Below, piece after piece: positions 19,663 through 30,027 of a stretch of DNA of 64,000 nucleotides (position 1 is the first letter of the stretch; each line of letters begins with the position of its first letter). The notes under the pieces were generated by a model. It saw only the letters and a list, made by a program, of their open reading frames with translations, made no database searches and was not told the origin of the DNA. Position numbers and translations under genes: made by a program. The DNA lies in assembly GCA_015179045.1 (NCBI GenBank), contig WHUZ01000038.1, forward strand, positions 372,001 through 436,000, written 5' to 3'. Source of the stretch: Kalaharituber pfeilii (lineage: Eukaryota > Ascomycota > Pezizomycetes > Pezizales > Pezizaceae).

Positions 19663-21768
19663 CTACCACGCATCTTCGTACTCATCCCAGCCATCGTTTT
19701 CATGGCAACTCTCCATGTCCCATATAGCCGTCGCATCGATGTTGAGCCCTTCCCGTGCCTTCCGTAGATACACATCCCAACCGCAACACTCTCTCACCCG
19801 TTGCAGGATGGCCTCATCATGCTGCATGAGTGTAATCTGTTTGGGGACAGGCCAGGCACCAGGTGCATCCAGCAGGAGATGAAGGAGAAGGTCGTAGAAT
19901 GCTGGGAGGGGGAGCTGGTTGAGAGCTGATGCGAGAGAGGTGTCATTGTCGGGATCTTCACATGAAGGGATACAACCAGGGGGCATTGTATGAACAGTGC
20001 TGCCGTCAGGGTGAGCTGGCTCGGCTCTGGGGAATATATCAGTGCCCTCGATTGCGGAATGGTGGGTGTGGTCGCTGGAGACTACGCGACTGCCGTTCAG
20101 AGAGCCGTAAGTACTGTCCGCAGGGACAGAGCCACGATGCAACTCAGAGGCTGCAGGGGGCAATGCTCCATTGGCTGGTGGGTGCACCGAGCGGTTGTTC
20201 CCCCCAGCGGAGGTGGTCCCAGGTGTTGTGGGAAGGGTGGGGTCGGAGCGGCCGGGATTCACAAGGGGGCTTCGTGAAGGCAGCATGCGGTATGTGGCAG
20301 CCGGCACCGGCCTGGGTGCAGCTCCCGCTCTCACCTTCTTCAGTGGCCGTGGAGGCTTCGACAGCGCAGAGAGCGTTTCCCGTAAGGGTGTATCCATGCC
20401 CACGGAGGCTAACAGGCGCCACACGAGGGCGCGGACTGCTAACAGATCAGGTGCAGGGAGTGCAAGCTGCCCCGGCGCCGGTGTGTGAAGTCGAAAGCGC
20501 GAACCATCGTCGAACGCATGAACCTCAGTCAAAGTGCGCTCCAACGCTACGGGGACCGCTTCTGACTCGGTTTCAATAGTATCCGGCATGGAAAGAGAGA
20601 CCTGTTCAACCGGCAGGTGGGGCCACAGGGTATGGAGGGGCCATAGGGTAGGGAGATGGACTCTTGCGCTGGACGCACTTGCGATTGCAGGCGATATGCT
20701 TTCCGGAGCTGCCCCACGCCGCAGCATATGGTGCTTCATCACCTCCGATGCAGAGTCTCCGACAAGCATGGCTTCAACGTCGTAGTAATATATACCGTAA
20801 GCATGTCGCTCCTCGTCATTCGCAGGCACAGGTAACCGGCACACTGGCAGCAACTGCAGCTGCCCCTTGTCGAACATGGTGTGTAATGCAGGGTTGATCA
20901 AGATGCCATTGGGCAATAGGCGTTCGCACATATCTACTGCATCGGGCCAAACGGAGGACCCGTCACCACCTTGCTGAGCCCCCGATGCAATATTGAAGAT
21001 GATATCGCGCACCGACTCACTGAGGAAAAAGGCCAGAAACTGCCATGCGTAACCTTCTATACGGCGGGGTCCGTAAAGAAGTGAGTACGGAATGATATGA
21101 GCATTGTCTAGCGGCGAGGTTGTGGCACTCAGCGCGCAGACTCCCTGACGGGCGACAAGAAGAGCAGAGAGCCCTGATGGTGTATGGTCGATTCGGGGGG
21201 CAGCACCTCCCGCAGCAGCAAGTAGTGGTGGCGGCAAGGGTGAAGAAATTGAGAAGGCGTTGTAGAGCGGCGCTAGCCATGGCAATCTCGGAGATTGTTC
21301 ATCTTGCGCATCAGCTGGGTGCTCGTCTGCTACAGATTGCCCCTCCTCGTTGGCGACGGCAACTGCAATGGCGGGGGTCTCCTCCTCCGCTGTCCTTTTC
21401 GCGCTGCTAGTACTCGTTCCGCTTCCGGCACTTTGCGGGCGGCTATCAGAGTCTGTCACTCCATGGGATCCCCTACCCCCCCAGCTGCGAAACGACTCTA
21501 GCCCGAGCAGCGCTACAACAGAAAGTGAAGAGAGCTCCTCGCGGCCCAGATGTGCCATTACTGTAAGAGTGTCAGCACATGGCGTGTTCTCCGCGATAGC
21601 AGCAAGCAGCGGCCGCCGGCGGAGTGCACGCCCAGATCCCGAGCATATGTTGTTTAATGCGAGATTGAGGAGGTCGGGGTGATTGAGACGAGCAGGAGTG
21701 AGCAGCTGATGTGCCAAGGCGAGACCCTGTGGGATGATGTCGGAGGTAGCAGCAGGTGATGCTGACAT
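19663..21768 (-). CDS. HNH-endonuclease-domain protein (intact copy)
   Basis: Single 701-aa frame on the minus strand, no intron needed. The HNH domain (PF13391-like, HNH_2) lies at about residues 215-310: CALSATTSPLDNAHIIPYSL supplies the first His, and NGILINPALHTMFDKGQLQL supplies Asn and the last His. A YYDVEAMLVGDSASEVMKHH stretch follows. Residues 400-600 are Pro/Ala/Ser-rich and probably disordered; the acidic C-terminus is ENDGWDEYEDAW. Fungal proteins with this domain are usually of unknown biological role; DNA cleavage is expected from the motif only. Two broken paralogues lie at 213-1125 and 35053-35860, and the region behind the gene (22400-22978) is also duplicated behind the third copy, so whole blocks were copied. 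Start at 21768 is the longest choice. Confidence 0.85.
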   Translation of the reverse strand: MSASPAATSDIIPQGLALAHQLLTPARLNHPDLLNLALNNICSGSGRALRRRPLLAAIAENTPCADTLTVMAHLGREELSSLSVVALLGLESFRSWGGRGSHGVTDSDSRPQSAGSGTSTSSAKRTAEEETPAIAVAVANEEGQSVADEHPADAQDEQSPRLPWLAPLYNAFSISSPLPPPLLAAAGGAAPRIDHTPSGLSALLVARQGVCALSATTSPLDNAHIIPYSLLYGPRRIEGYAWQFLAFFLSESVRDIIFNIASGAQQGGDGSSVWPDAVDMCERLLPNGILINPALHTMFDKGQLQLLPVCRLPVPANDEERHAYGIYYYDVEAMLVGDSASEVMKHHMLRRGAAPESISPAIASASSARVHLPTLWPLHTLWPHLPVEQVSLSMPDTIETESEAVPVALERTLTEVHAFDDGSRFRLHTPAPGQLALPAPDLLAVRALVWRLLASVGMDTPLRETLSALSKPPRPLKKVRAGAAPRPVPAATYRMLPSRSPLVNPGRSDPTLPTTPGTTSAGGNNRSVHPPANGALPPAASELHRGSVPADSTYGSLNGSRVVSSDHTHHSAIEGTDIFPRAEPAHPDGSTVHTMPPGCIPSCEDPDNDTSLASALNQLPLPAFYDLLLHLLLDAPGAWPVPKQITLMQHDEAILQRVRECCGWDVYLRKAREGLNIDATAIWDMESCHENDGWDEYEDAW

Positions 21769-21989
21769 TGCTAAGGTATTGAATTTAAACTTCGTGCTCC
21801 TTTGATAAGTTAGGGATAGGCAGTGACCCTCGTTGGTTCATCGGACAACTCGCAAGATTCGGGATAGGAGGGCATGAAGCGACGATGAGGTTTAACCAGT
21901 GGCGTTCGACTACAACCCAGACATTATTAGTAATGGATCACGTGACTAGTGAGTACTTCAAAACGAGAACAGAAGTAACACAAAATTTA

Positions 21990-22399
21990 AAAGGTGGTGA
22001 ACAACTTGAATGCTCTGTCGCAAGTATGAAATTTTCTATTCCTTGGAGCAGCTTTCTCCTTAGTGGGGCCGCGGGGAACTCATGCTTGCTTCCATGTAGT
22101 ATACATTTTCCAGATCCTTTTACAATGGATATGAAGGAGGTGAGTGTGGCGGCTGAAAGGTATTTTTTTTTTCTTTTTTTCCTTCTTTTTCATTACTCGT
22201 GTGCCGCCTTCAGAGATGGGCTGCCGCAATATACTAGTTTTGCTGGAACCTGATATTCAAACTTTATCCGGAAAGTATGTAGCCTTTAACATGGTTACAA
22301 AACTACTTTTAACAATGATCCGCGGGAAATAACGAAAACCGGGTAGTGCCATTAGGATATTCCTCAAAAGCGTGTAAAGCAGAGCAAATGACGTCATAA
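21990..22399. repeat. Dispersed repeat R1-related block
   Basis: Shares ordered segments with 1745-1800 (tcgcaagtatgaa..ttctattcc), 9420-9480 and 9630-9790. Non-coding; carries a degenerate LINE tail at 22163-22215. Confidence 0.5.
22163..22215 (-). mobile_element. Degenerate LINE tail, type 1
   Basis: Pyrimidine-interrupted T run then tcattactcgtgtgccgcctt. Truncated in the hairpin. The related block at 9600 lacks it. Confidence 0.6.
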
Positions 22400-22978
22400 G
22401 AGAAGAAAGTAAAAGAAAATTAAAAGGAAAACTAGAGACCACAATTGAGGAAAAAAATATCAGGGAAAAACAAGTACCTGCCCTCCTGAAACCCAGAACA
22501 GGTCTCGCTTACTTAGCAAAATTACTTAAATAATAATAAGAGAGACTCGAGGCATAAACAAAAGTTGAGTTTCGACCGTGAATCAAAAGCTTTTCTCGAG
22601 ACGGGGTCTTTGTATAGGAACCTAACCTGAATATCTACTAAGATTTAGGTAATTGGAGGTTAAGGTTCAGGAAGCAGGACCTTTTTTTTTTTTTTTTTTT
22701 TTTATTTCATTACTCGCGTGCCGCCCTAGGGGCTATGGCGAGGGTTTTATTAAAATAAAGGAAAAGAAATTTAGCTACCCGTCTAATTACATGTGGAACC
22801 CACGGACTTCGCTGGTGTTGTGGGTGGGCCAATGCGAGAGGCGTCGTTCCTTCCTTCACCTGTCCCACTCATATCGGCAAGCCCTCAGCCATCTTCCTCA
22901 GGAAGCAGGACCGACATAATGGGTTAGTTTAGTACAGACTAGAGAGTATAAAGACCTTGGTCTAGAGGAGAGGGAGGG
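22400..22978. repeat. Repeat R2 (partner 35866-36216)
   Basis: Starts aaaattaaaaggaaaactagag and ends ataaagaccttgg..gagaggga; the same order is at 35866-36216. Both copies lie directly beyond an HNH copy. This one is split by the ORF1-only insertion at 22682-22897. Confidence 0.75.
22682..22897 (-). mobile_element. ORF1-only LINE derivative, 216 bp, 15-bp TSD
   Basis: Minus strand: GRWLRACRYEWDR-stop, short UTR, type 1 hairpin (C-G outer pair), poly(A). TSD TCAGGAAGCAGGACC at 22667-22681 and 22898-22912; the empty site is present at about 36124-36140. The ORF1 end runs directly into the 3' tail, with no ORF2 sequence between. Confidence 0.88.
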
Positions 22979-23951
22979 GGTAACGACACTGGCAGGCATC
23001 CTAGGGGGCAAAGGGCTAAGGTAGTGACGACACAAACTACTGTACCAAAAAGTGCGGTATTATTACTATAGTTTTGATCTGGTTGTGATAAGGTTATCAT
23101 ACTAACCGGGTATTAATTGACTTTCACGATTTAATCCACGTATTGGTACAATAATTTCATATAATGCATATATCGGATATACTGCAAATTATATATTGTA
23201 GGTTTGTTGTATTGGATTTTCAATTGAATTAATATATTAAGATATAGCATACATATAAATAATGAGGTATAAGCAAGCAAAGCTGATACTAATTATATAA
23301 TGATTAGGTATATGCTTATTTACATATTAACATTTATCCTCATAACCAGCTTCATTTCTATTATGCATGCATAGGAATCTCCTAAAGTTTGATTACCTAA
23401 ATAGAACTCAGTAGTTAGAAAGGATAGAACAACTCACCGTTGTCTTTAGATTACAAGTTTTATGTATGCTGGGGGTAAACTTTGTTGGAATAATATTAAT
23501 CTAGCCTTTCATTCATGCACGACTGTAGAAGTTGCAGAATATTCAAATAATTGTACCAATGGACAGTTGAGAGAAGGTGATGAGGAGAATAGTTGCATCG
23601 ACAGACAGTTGAGAGAAGGTGATAGAGAGATAAATGGACTAATAGGGAGACGATAGACTCTAGTGTAAAGCAGAGAACTGTACTCTTATATATCCTATAC
23701 AGTAGAATTAGTTAGTTAGAATCTTTCATTGCAGTAATGATATACTTACGTGCCAGAGTCTTTTTGCTAGTATGAGATAGAATGAGATAATTATTAGCCA
23801 TTATATAGAATATCATTGTAGGACAAAAACTTACTCAAATTTGCTCAATGATATTGGCTACCTTGTTTGAGCTTAAACAGTAGGCTCAAAACGAAAGGCT
23901 GTAATAGACTTCAGAACAGAAGAGGATAGCCTTAGAACGGAGGGCTGTAAT

Positions 23952-24469
23952 TGTCACAGCCACCTACGCACGCATCAGTTTCGTCCTTTTCCGCAGCCGA
24001 CAAGTCAAACCGAGCCGACGTGCCAAGCCGGAAGTGAGACCTTACTAATAGCCGACTCGGAAAGGCCTGACAAGCCGTCCCGGTCCGGTTGATTAGCCCT
24101 CTGACAGCTCATTGATATGCCTTCCAATATTAGCACTACTATTGCCGCTCTTGCATTTCGGATTCTCTTTCTCATATTGTTATAGTCCTGTATTCCTTCT
24201 CTATGTCAATTCCGAAGCATATAAGGGCCCCAGGTCCGCCGCTGTAGATAGCTCTTCTTCTCCTTGTCCGTTGTCTTGTTGATCAATAGACCCGTCTGGT
24301 TTCTCCTACTCCTCCACCACTGCCATTGCTATAGTCCGTGACCCCTAGCCGCTGAGCCGCCGCCGCCGCCGCCGTAGTCCTTGACCCATAGCCGCCGACC
24401 CGCCGCCGATACCCAAGCTGACCGTACCCCTTGGCAAGGCCTTCGCCCAAGCCCACCGCCGACGTTACA
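23952..24469 (+). repeat. 5' LTR of a Ty3/gypsy element
   Basis: Runs TGTCACAGCC..GACGTTACA, 518 bp, directly upstream of the gag frame. Shares ccttgtc(c/t)gttgtcttg and aatagaccc(g/a) with the solo LTR at 53626-54575, and both begin TGTCAC. Confidence 0.75.
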
Positions 24470-24800
24470 CTACAACGGACCCGCCCACCCGCCAACCGGT
24501 ACAATCAGCATTCATGCCTTCCATTGGCCTGCCTGCTTCTGATGCATCATCCTCTTCAGCTCCGACGCCCTCCTCCGATGCCGCCGACTTTGTCACCCGC
24601 CTGCAAGCTTGGGAAAATAAGCCCATGCCTGACAATTCAACTGAATTCCAGACGTATCGACAGGAAATCTCCGATCTCGCGAATGCTGTGAATGCTAGAG
24701 GCACCTCGCTGCAGGACGAACTCACCCTTGCCCAACACCAGATCAAGGAGCTCCAAGATCAGCTAGATGCTGCCATTGACCAACAATCAGTGCTACAGAC

Positions 24801-25174
24801 TGTCGGAACATTACATCCGTTGCCACCTGTTGCTATTATTATTGTTCTCTGTTATTGTGTCGTTCCACTCATGCATTTAACCTCGCTATTGGATTATGTA
24901 TGAATACGCCACAACGCCAGCTTTTATGTGGCTTACGCCACGGCGTTCTCTTGCAAGCCACGCATCCCGTGCCTTTCTCACCTTTCCTGATATGATATCT
25001 TCCCTGATGATTTCCTATTCAGTCATGGTTCACAAGTCACGTTATGCTATGCTTTCTCATGTATATAAACCTGCTGTTCTTGCGACTCTACGTTTAATAG
25101 ACTTAACGGTATCTCTATACTTCTATAGCCCTCACCGTGACAAAGCAGCCCTCGCAGACCCTCCCGCTCGTATA
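24801..25174 (+). repeat. Copia solo LTR, TSD CAGAC
   Basis: TGTCGGAACATT..CGTATA, nearly identical to the LTRs at 2667-3041 and 7554-7928 (a couple of base differences and one indel noticed), in plus orientation. TSD CAGAC at 24796-24800 and 25175-25179. Product of LTR-LTR recombination inside gypsy gag. Confidence 0.95.
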
Positions 25175-25522
25175 CAGACCCAGTTGGATGATGCTCGCCA
25201 AACAATCAAGGCATTATCAATCACTTCAACATCCGGACCTGTTGATCACTATCGAGCTGCCAAGGTAGCGGACCCTGCTAAATTCGATGGATCTCGAGAT
25301 TTGCTGAAGACGTTCAAGACCATGGTCACACTCAAGCTGCTAGGCAACCCCGAACTCTTCCCCACTGAGAATCATAAGCTTGTCTATGCTATAGGCCTCC
25401 TCGAAGGGAAGGCCTTGTCCCAAGTCCAACCCTACATTGACAATAACACCATTACCTTAACCAGTATCACGGCCCTCTTCGACGTCCTGGATGAGGCGTT
25501 TGGAGACCCCGACCCTCAGGGA

Positions 25523-26145
25523 TTTTTTTTTTTTTTTTATATCATTACTCGCGTGCCGCCCTGGGGGCTATGGCGAGATTAGTTACATGAGATTAGATAC
25601 ATATGAAGGTAGAAGAAAAGGAATAAGAAAAGATCCTGTGTGTCTCCTATGCCCCTGCCCACTCCAAGATGTCTCTAAGTGGGTCTGTGTCCTTGCTCTT
25701 CGGAGGAGTGACCAAGTCTTGCATGCCTCCTGGCCACTTTCGTTTCCATGTCCTGCACCTAGTGAGCACATGTTCAGTAGTCTCCTCCTCCTCCCCACAC
25801 CATCGACATTCTGGGCTGTCTGCTTTCCCGATTTCGTACTGCCATTTCCGTAGTAACTTGCCGCCCAGTATTCCTGCTAGTGTGGCTATGTGTCGACTTC
25901 CAAGTCTTGTCAAGGGACGGTAGCTGAGCCCTAGCCGGTTTCTCTCTGTGGCGCGCTGATGTCTCGAGGTTTGTCGTATCCCATCTTCTGTTATGGTTTC
26001 ATCTTGGTAGGGGAGGCATGTGCCTATTTTCGCAGCTGTGTCTGCCTCGGTGTTCCCTTTGACTCCTATATGGGACTTGACCCACATCACTGCAACGTCC
26101 CAGTCACCTCGGTCTGTTCTCGCTTTCCAGGCGTCTCTAACCAGT
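25523..26145 (-). pseudogene. 5'-truncated LINE ORF2: RNase H end, zinc knuckle, type 1 tail
   Basis: TSD GACCCTCAGGGA at 25511-25522 and 26146-26157. The minus-strand frame is open: VAVMWVKSHIGVKGNTEAD (last RNase H motif with catalytic Asp), LGLSYRPLTRL.., LAGILGGKLLRKW, then CRWCGEEEETTEHVLTRC (zinc knuckle) and a stop before the UTR. Hairpin ctcgccatagcccccagggcgg..gcgag and poly(A) follow. This is the cleanest ORF2 3' end in the window and defines the autonomous family: endonuclease and RT are lost to truncation. Confidence 0.92.
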
Positions 26146-26471
26146 GACCCTCAGGGAACTGCAAGCCGTCAACTCAGCAATCTCAAGCAGGGTAATAAGG
26201 ATATCCCCAGTTACTATGCAGAATTCAACCGGCTTGCCTGTCTTGTTGACTGGACGGAAACTAGTAAGCTTGAAAGGTTCGAACAAGGCTTAACGATCGA
26301 CATGAGCGAACGTCTGCTCGCCTTCCCCGCACCCAAGACAGTCAAGGAGATGGCGACCCTTGCTATTAGTGTTGAACAACAAGCGAACCGCATCAAGACA
26401 TCTACCAACCAGGCCACTCGCCCTCAACAGTCCACTCGATCTAGTACTATGCGAAACCTACAGCAACTATA

Positions 26472-27002
26472 ATGAAATCTATTGTAGAACATGACGGCAG
26501 TCTGTTTACATTCGCTAGAGTAGGAAAACAATATGTAGCAAAGAATATTGCAGAAAAAAATGACTTCGAATCTATTGCTATAATATATCAGCAGACTACT
26601 GGTATAGATCCACGAATAATCAGAAAAGAATATATCCTGCGATACTGGGCCTCATTTTCTGGTATTTTCGATATATCTGATAAGCCCCGATTCTGTCCTG
26701 AGTCTATTGTTGCAACAACAGAATCTACCATACAGTTCGTTTTTATAGAGCGAATTATCTCAATGACAATTGGCCCTCTATCTCGAGTCTTCTTTGATAT
26801 TACACCATTCCGGAGAAATCCAGAAGAGGAATTTTGGGCTGCACCTTACCATGTATATACTCGAAAAAGTATAGATTTAGGGAATGATATTCCACGGATT
26901 ATTTTGCCACTGAAGTATATAAAACCTGGTAGATTTCATTTTGTTACTAAAATCAAGGACGTTTCATGGTGGTATAATGACCTATTAGTTAATACACACT
27001 GA
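26472..27002 (+). CDS. Unrecognised 176-aa protein in the right arm of element X
   Basis: Open frame MKSIVEHDGSLFTFARVG..VSWWYNDLLVNTH with AT-biased codons unlike the GC-richer gag before it. No signal peptide, membrane segment or motif that I can name; aromatic-rich C-terminal half (EEFWAAPYHVYT, ILPLKYIKPGRFHFV). The ATG overlaps the stop of the truncated gag frame (taatg), probably by accident of the junction. The similarity between X copies starts only near 27036, so it is unclear whether this frame belongs to X or to other inserted DNA. Could be the C-terminal remnant of a transposase. Confidence 0.5.
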   Translation: MKSIVEHDGSLFTFARVGKQYVAKNIAEKNDFESIAIIYQQTTGIDPRIIRKEYILRYWASFSGIFDISDKPRFCPESIVATTESTIQFVFIERIISMTIGPLSRVFFDITPFRRNPEEEFWAAPYHVYTRKSIDLGNDIPRIILPLKYIKPGRFHFVTKIKDVSWWYNDLLVNTH

Positions 27003-28440
27003 GTACTATAGAGTTCCGTTCTTATTCTTATGTGCTATTATAATTCTGGATACTTGTCTATAGAGATTGCACAGCAAAATGTATGAATACCATATGTAAT
27101 GATGATAATATTCAATTTAGTACAGAGCACATTACAAAATGGCTATGGTTGTGCTAGCACTATAAGATTTGGGCATATTTTACAAACTGCACAGTATGTA
27201 ATGCAGACAATACCGGGGAAAGTGTATGTACGCCAAGTCAGCTTTATTTATGGCTGGCAATTTTTGAATTTGAAATTCACTAATGTAATGTGGTAGTTCC
27301 GTTAAGCTACGATGCATACCGAAGTAATAACACCGCACTTTTTGGTACAGTAGGTAAAGATGACGGACCGGAGTGCAGGTGGTGCGGAGAGAAGGAAGAC
27401 ACCACCACACACATACTCAGGGAATGCAGAATCTGGAAGGACAAATGCCCGGGGGGCGAAGAGGATCTCCTATGACCTTCTGAGGACACGCGCTGATGGA
27501 CTGGGTAGAACGACATCTCTGACAGCGGGGATGCGACGACATTTCTAATGCCGGGTGGCTCGACTATATCTGTTTCTCTTACACTATGTTCCCTTTTCCT
27601 TTTCTTCCTCCTTATTTCTTTATGTAACTAAAACTTTCGCCATAGCCCCTAGGGCGGCAAGCGAGTCATGATATAAAAAAGAAAAAAAAAAAAAAATCTG
27701 AAATTTTTACAGGTAAGAATAAACAATTGTACTTGTAATTTTTTTTAGAAAGCAAGATTCTAGGAGAATTACTATATGAGCACCAGGTATCTCTTTCGTT
27801 AAGTGAAATTTCAGAACGTTACGTCCACACACAGCGATATACAGAATTCCTTGCTATCTTAGGGATTCGCTCTGGATCCTAGGCAATGCTGTGGAGAAAA
27901 AAGAGCATAATTTTTGATGATCTTGCGGCGATTGGCTATATATGCAGAAACTAATGCACATCGGCTTCGGAAAAGAGAGAAGATTTCTATCGACTATCAT
28001 ACATGTGAAAGAAAAGGAATGCACGCAATATGACTCAGCGCCATCTGACTGTTGGTTTCGAGGGTTGCGGAAAAAAAGGCCTAGGGGTTTCCAACCCCCT
28101 GTGCCCTTGGCATGCCGAAGGGGCATGCCGAAGGGCACGCCGAAGGACCCCCCAGTCTCTCCCTCGCGGAGGTTCGAGTAGCTGGGGTTACGGGGTCGGT
28201 GGGTGGGTGACTTCTGCGATTTCGTATGGCTTGCGAATCGCAGCGGCTTGAGGAGGGAATGCAAGGCCTCTCCTCCCTCTCTATATAGCACGAGGGCAGC
28301 ACGTGACCATCTCCCTGTGACTTCCCGAATGGGAAGACCTCTTCTCGTGGCTTGGTGGCGACCGTGGAGGCTCTGTTGGTGGCTTGTTGGTGGCTCGGTC
28401 ACGGGCCTCCGGGCCAGGGTCGCTGTCAAGCCTCGTCCAT

Positions 28441-29187
28441 TTTTTTTTTTTTTTTTTTTTTTTTTTATATCATTAATCGCATGCCGCCTTGAAGGCTATG
28501 GCGATGTTTTAGATACATAATGTGAAATGAGAATGAAAAGAATAATATGAAAAACTGAGATATCCCCGCCCGCTCTAAGTCCCAAGTTTACTCTTTCCCC
28601 GCCCAGTCCAATATCTCCGCCATGTTGATGTCTTTGTCCGGATGTGTGAGGCTTTCAGCCCCTCCTCTCATCCTCCTGAGCCAAGGGGCGCAATCGTTGG
28701 ATATGTGCGTCAGGTTTTCCAGGGCTCTCCCGCACCATCGACACTCCGGTGAATCGGCTTGGCCTATGCGGTGTCTCCACTCCTTGAGGCCCTAGTTCCC
28801 GAGGATCCCTGCCAGGGTGGATAATCTTTTTCGGTTGTCGATTGTCTGGTGGGGTCTGTATGATAGTCCCAGACGATTGCGTTCTTCTGCTCTGAGTCTT
28901 TTGGCTTCTTGTCTTATACCCGCCTCCGTGACCATTTCGTCTTCGTACTGGATGGCTGTGCTCGTCCTGGCTGCCTTGTCCGCCTTGGAGTTCCCGACTA
29001 TCCCTATGTGGCTCTTGACCCACATGACAGCTGTGTCTAGGTCGCCGCGTCTGGTCCTCTCTTCCCATGCCTGTCGAACTGCCATGGATGAGCCTTCGGC
29101 GTTTGGGTCGCCGTTGGCTCGTCTGGAAATTGCTGTGCGCGAGTCGGTTAGGATCATGAGTTCCCCTTCGGTGTTGAGGGCCTTGCC
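28441..29187 (-). pseudogene. 5'-truncated LINE ORF2: RNase H, zinc knuckle, type 1 tail
   Basis: TSD AAGCCTCGTCCAT at 28428-28440 and 29188-29200. Minus-strand frame: LMILTDSRTAISRRANG (RNase H Asp motif), AVMWVKSHIGIVGNSKADKAA, SYRPHQTI.., LAGILGN-stop-GLKEWRHRIG, then CRWCGRALENLTHISNDC. One in-frame stop and truncation make it non-functional. The hairpin has A-U outer and U-A inner compensated pairs (atcgccatagccttcaaggcgg..gcgat). Confidence 0.9.
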
Positions 29188-30027
29188 AAGCCTCGTCCAT
29201 TAGCCTGCGGCCTAACCGCCAAATCTAGTCAATCATCGGCGCGAATTATTTCTAGAATTGGGCAAGCGTCCTCTGACAACGGGCCGATGATTTTGCTCAA
29301 TGAAATGTCGATTTTTATGCCCATTTTCCTCCATAGTCTTCTAAAGGTGACAAAGACTACATTGATGCCAAGCATTAGAATTTAAATGGTGATATTACCG
29401 GGATGGGCTTCTACAAGCTGTTACTCAATACCAAGATCGGCTATAGCAAAACCAAATATCCGCAAAATCATAGTGAATGATCCGCATGGATCCAATTGAC
29501 AGTTTTAGCACTTGTTGGGTAATTAATCTTTTGGGTGCCTTATGCCTTATTATCCAACTAAGTGAGAGATATTGATTTCTTCTGCACGTCAACGGAATAA
29601 ATCTTTTACTTTGCATTTGTAGAGGCAGACATGGTAGGCATAATGATAAAGTTCCTCTCCACTGGGGCCTTGGCTCTCTCCTCTGTGCCCTTCACGGAAA
29701 AAATGCCTGGAAATTTCATGACACCTGGAAATCCCAGTAGTGCATGCGCATTCCTCTTTTATATACTGGCCGAACTAGTACGGAATTTTGAACAGCGCCG
29801 AAGGATACGAAATATGCACAAATAAAAATGAAAGAAGTGTTGCACTTATGACTCCTTCGTTTTAAGCAGGTGACGAATACCCTGCGCTCGACCGGCGGTA
29901 AAGTTCTTGGCGCCGGACCCTGGCATTTCCCCGCTTTCTCCGTATGACGTGGGCGCATCGTGTTGGCTTACGGTGTTCCAAGTTCTGATACCAACTTCCT
30001 CACAGTCTTGCATATACGGCAAACAAC

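Larger units (their letters stand above)
24514..26472 (+). pseudogene. Gypsy gag, split by a copia solo LTR and a LINE
   Basis: Three collinear pieces: 24514-24800 (MPSIGLPASD.., coiled-coil-like LTLAQHQIKELQDQLD), 25180-25522 (VADPAKFDGSRDLLKTF.., VLDEAFGDPDPQG) and 26158-26472 (ASRQLSNLKQGNKDIPSYY.., LTIDMSERLLAFP). AKFDGSRDLLKTF, EAFGDPD and SYYAEFNRLA are typical of the Ty3/gypsy retrotransposon Gag domain. Subtracting each insertion plus one TSD (379 and 635 nt) puts all three pieces in one frame. The element stops after gag; protease, RT and 3' LTR are absent. Gag would form the particle of the retrotransposon. Confidence 0.88.
23040..27350. mobile_element. TIR element X, copy 1 (TA TSD), 4.3 kb with nested insertions
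   Basis: Inverted termini CTGTACCAAAAAGTGCGGT(A/G)TTATTACT at 23040 and, complemented, ending at 27350; TA on both sides (23038-23039, 27351-27352). It sits inside a LINE zinc-knuckle region, so the insertion is clear. The left arm (23040-23951) is AT-rich and non-coding and is shared with copy 2; the right arm shares 27036-27350 with copy 2. A gypsy element occupies 23952 to about 26470. TA target and CTGT start suggest Tc1/mariner-type mobility, but no DDE transposase is visible. Confidence 0.8.
22979..27696 (+). pseudogene. 5'-truncated LINE ORF2 end, split by element X
   Basis: Before X (22979-23039) the frame reads VTTLAGILGGKGLR. After X (27351 on) it reads DGPECRWCGEKEDTTTHILREC, the CxxC..H..C zinc knuckle at the ORF2 C-terminus. 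The 3' UTR, a type 1 hairpin (27637-27665, U-G outer pair) and poly(A) to 27696 follow. X splits the element at a TA. The 5' border is fixed by comparison with R2 at 36216. Confidence 0.8.

Noticed and set aside
19929..20579. 216-codon plus-strand frame and its neighbours across 19.9-21.7 kb
   Set aside because: Antisense shadows of the GC-rich HNH gene, which has a recognisable domain on the minus strand.
24283..24746. Minus-strand frames of 73-93 codons in the gypsy LTR/gag start
   Set aside because: Antisense of the LTR and gag N-terminus; the Ala run comes from a GCC/GGC repeat.
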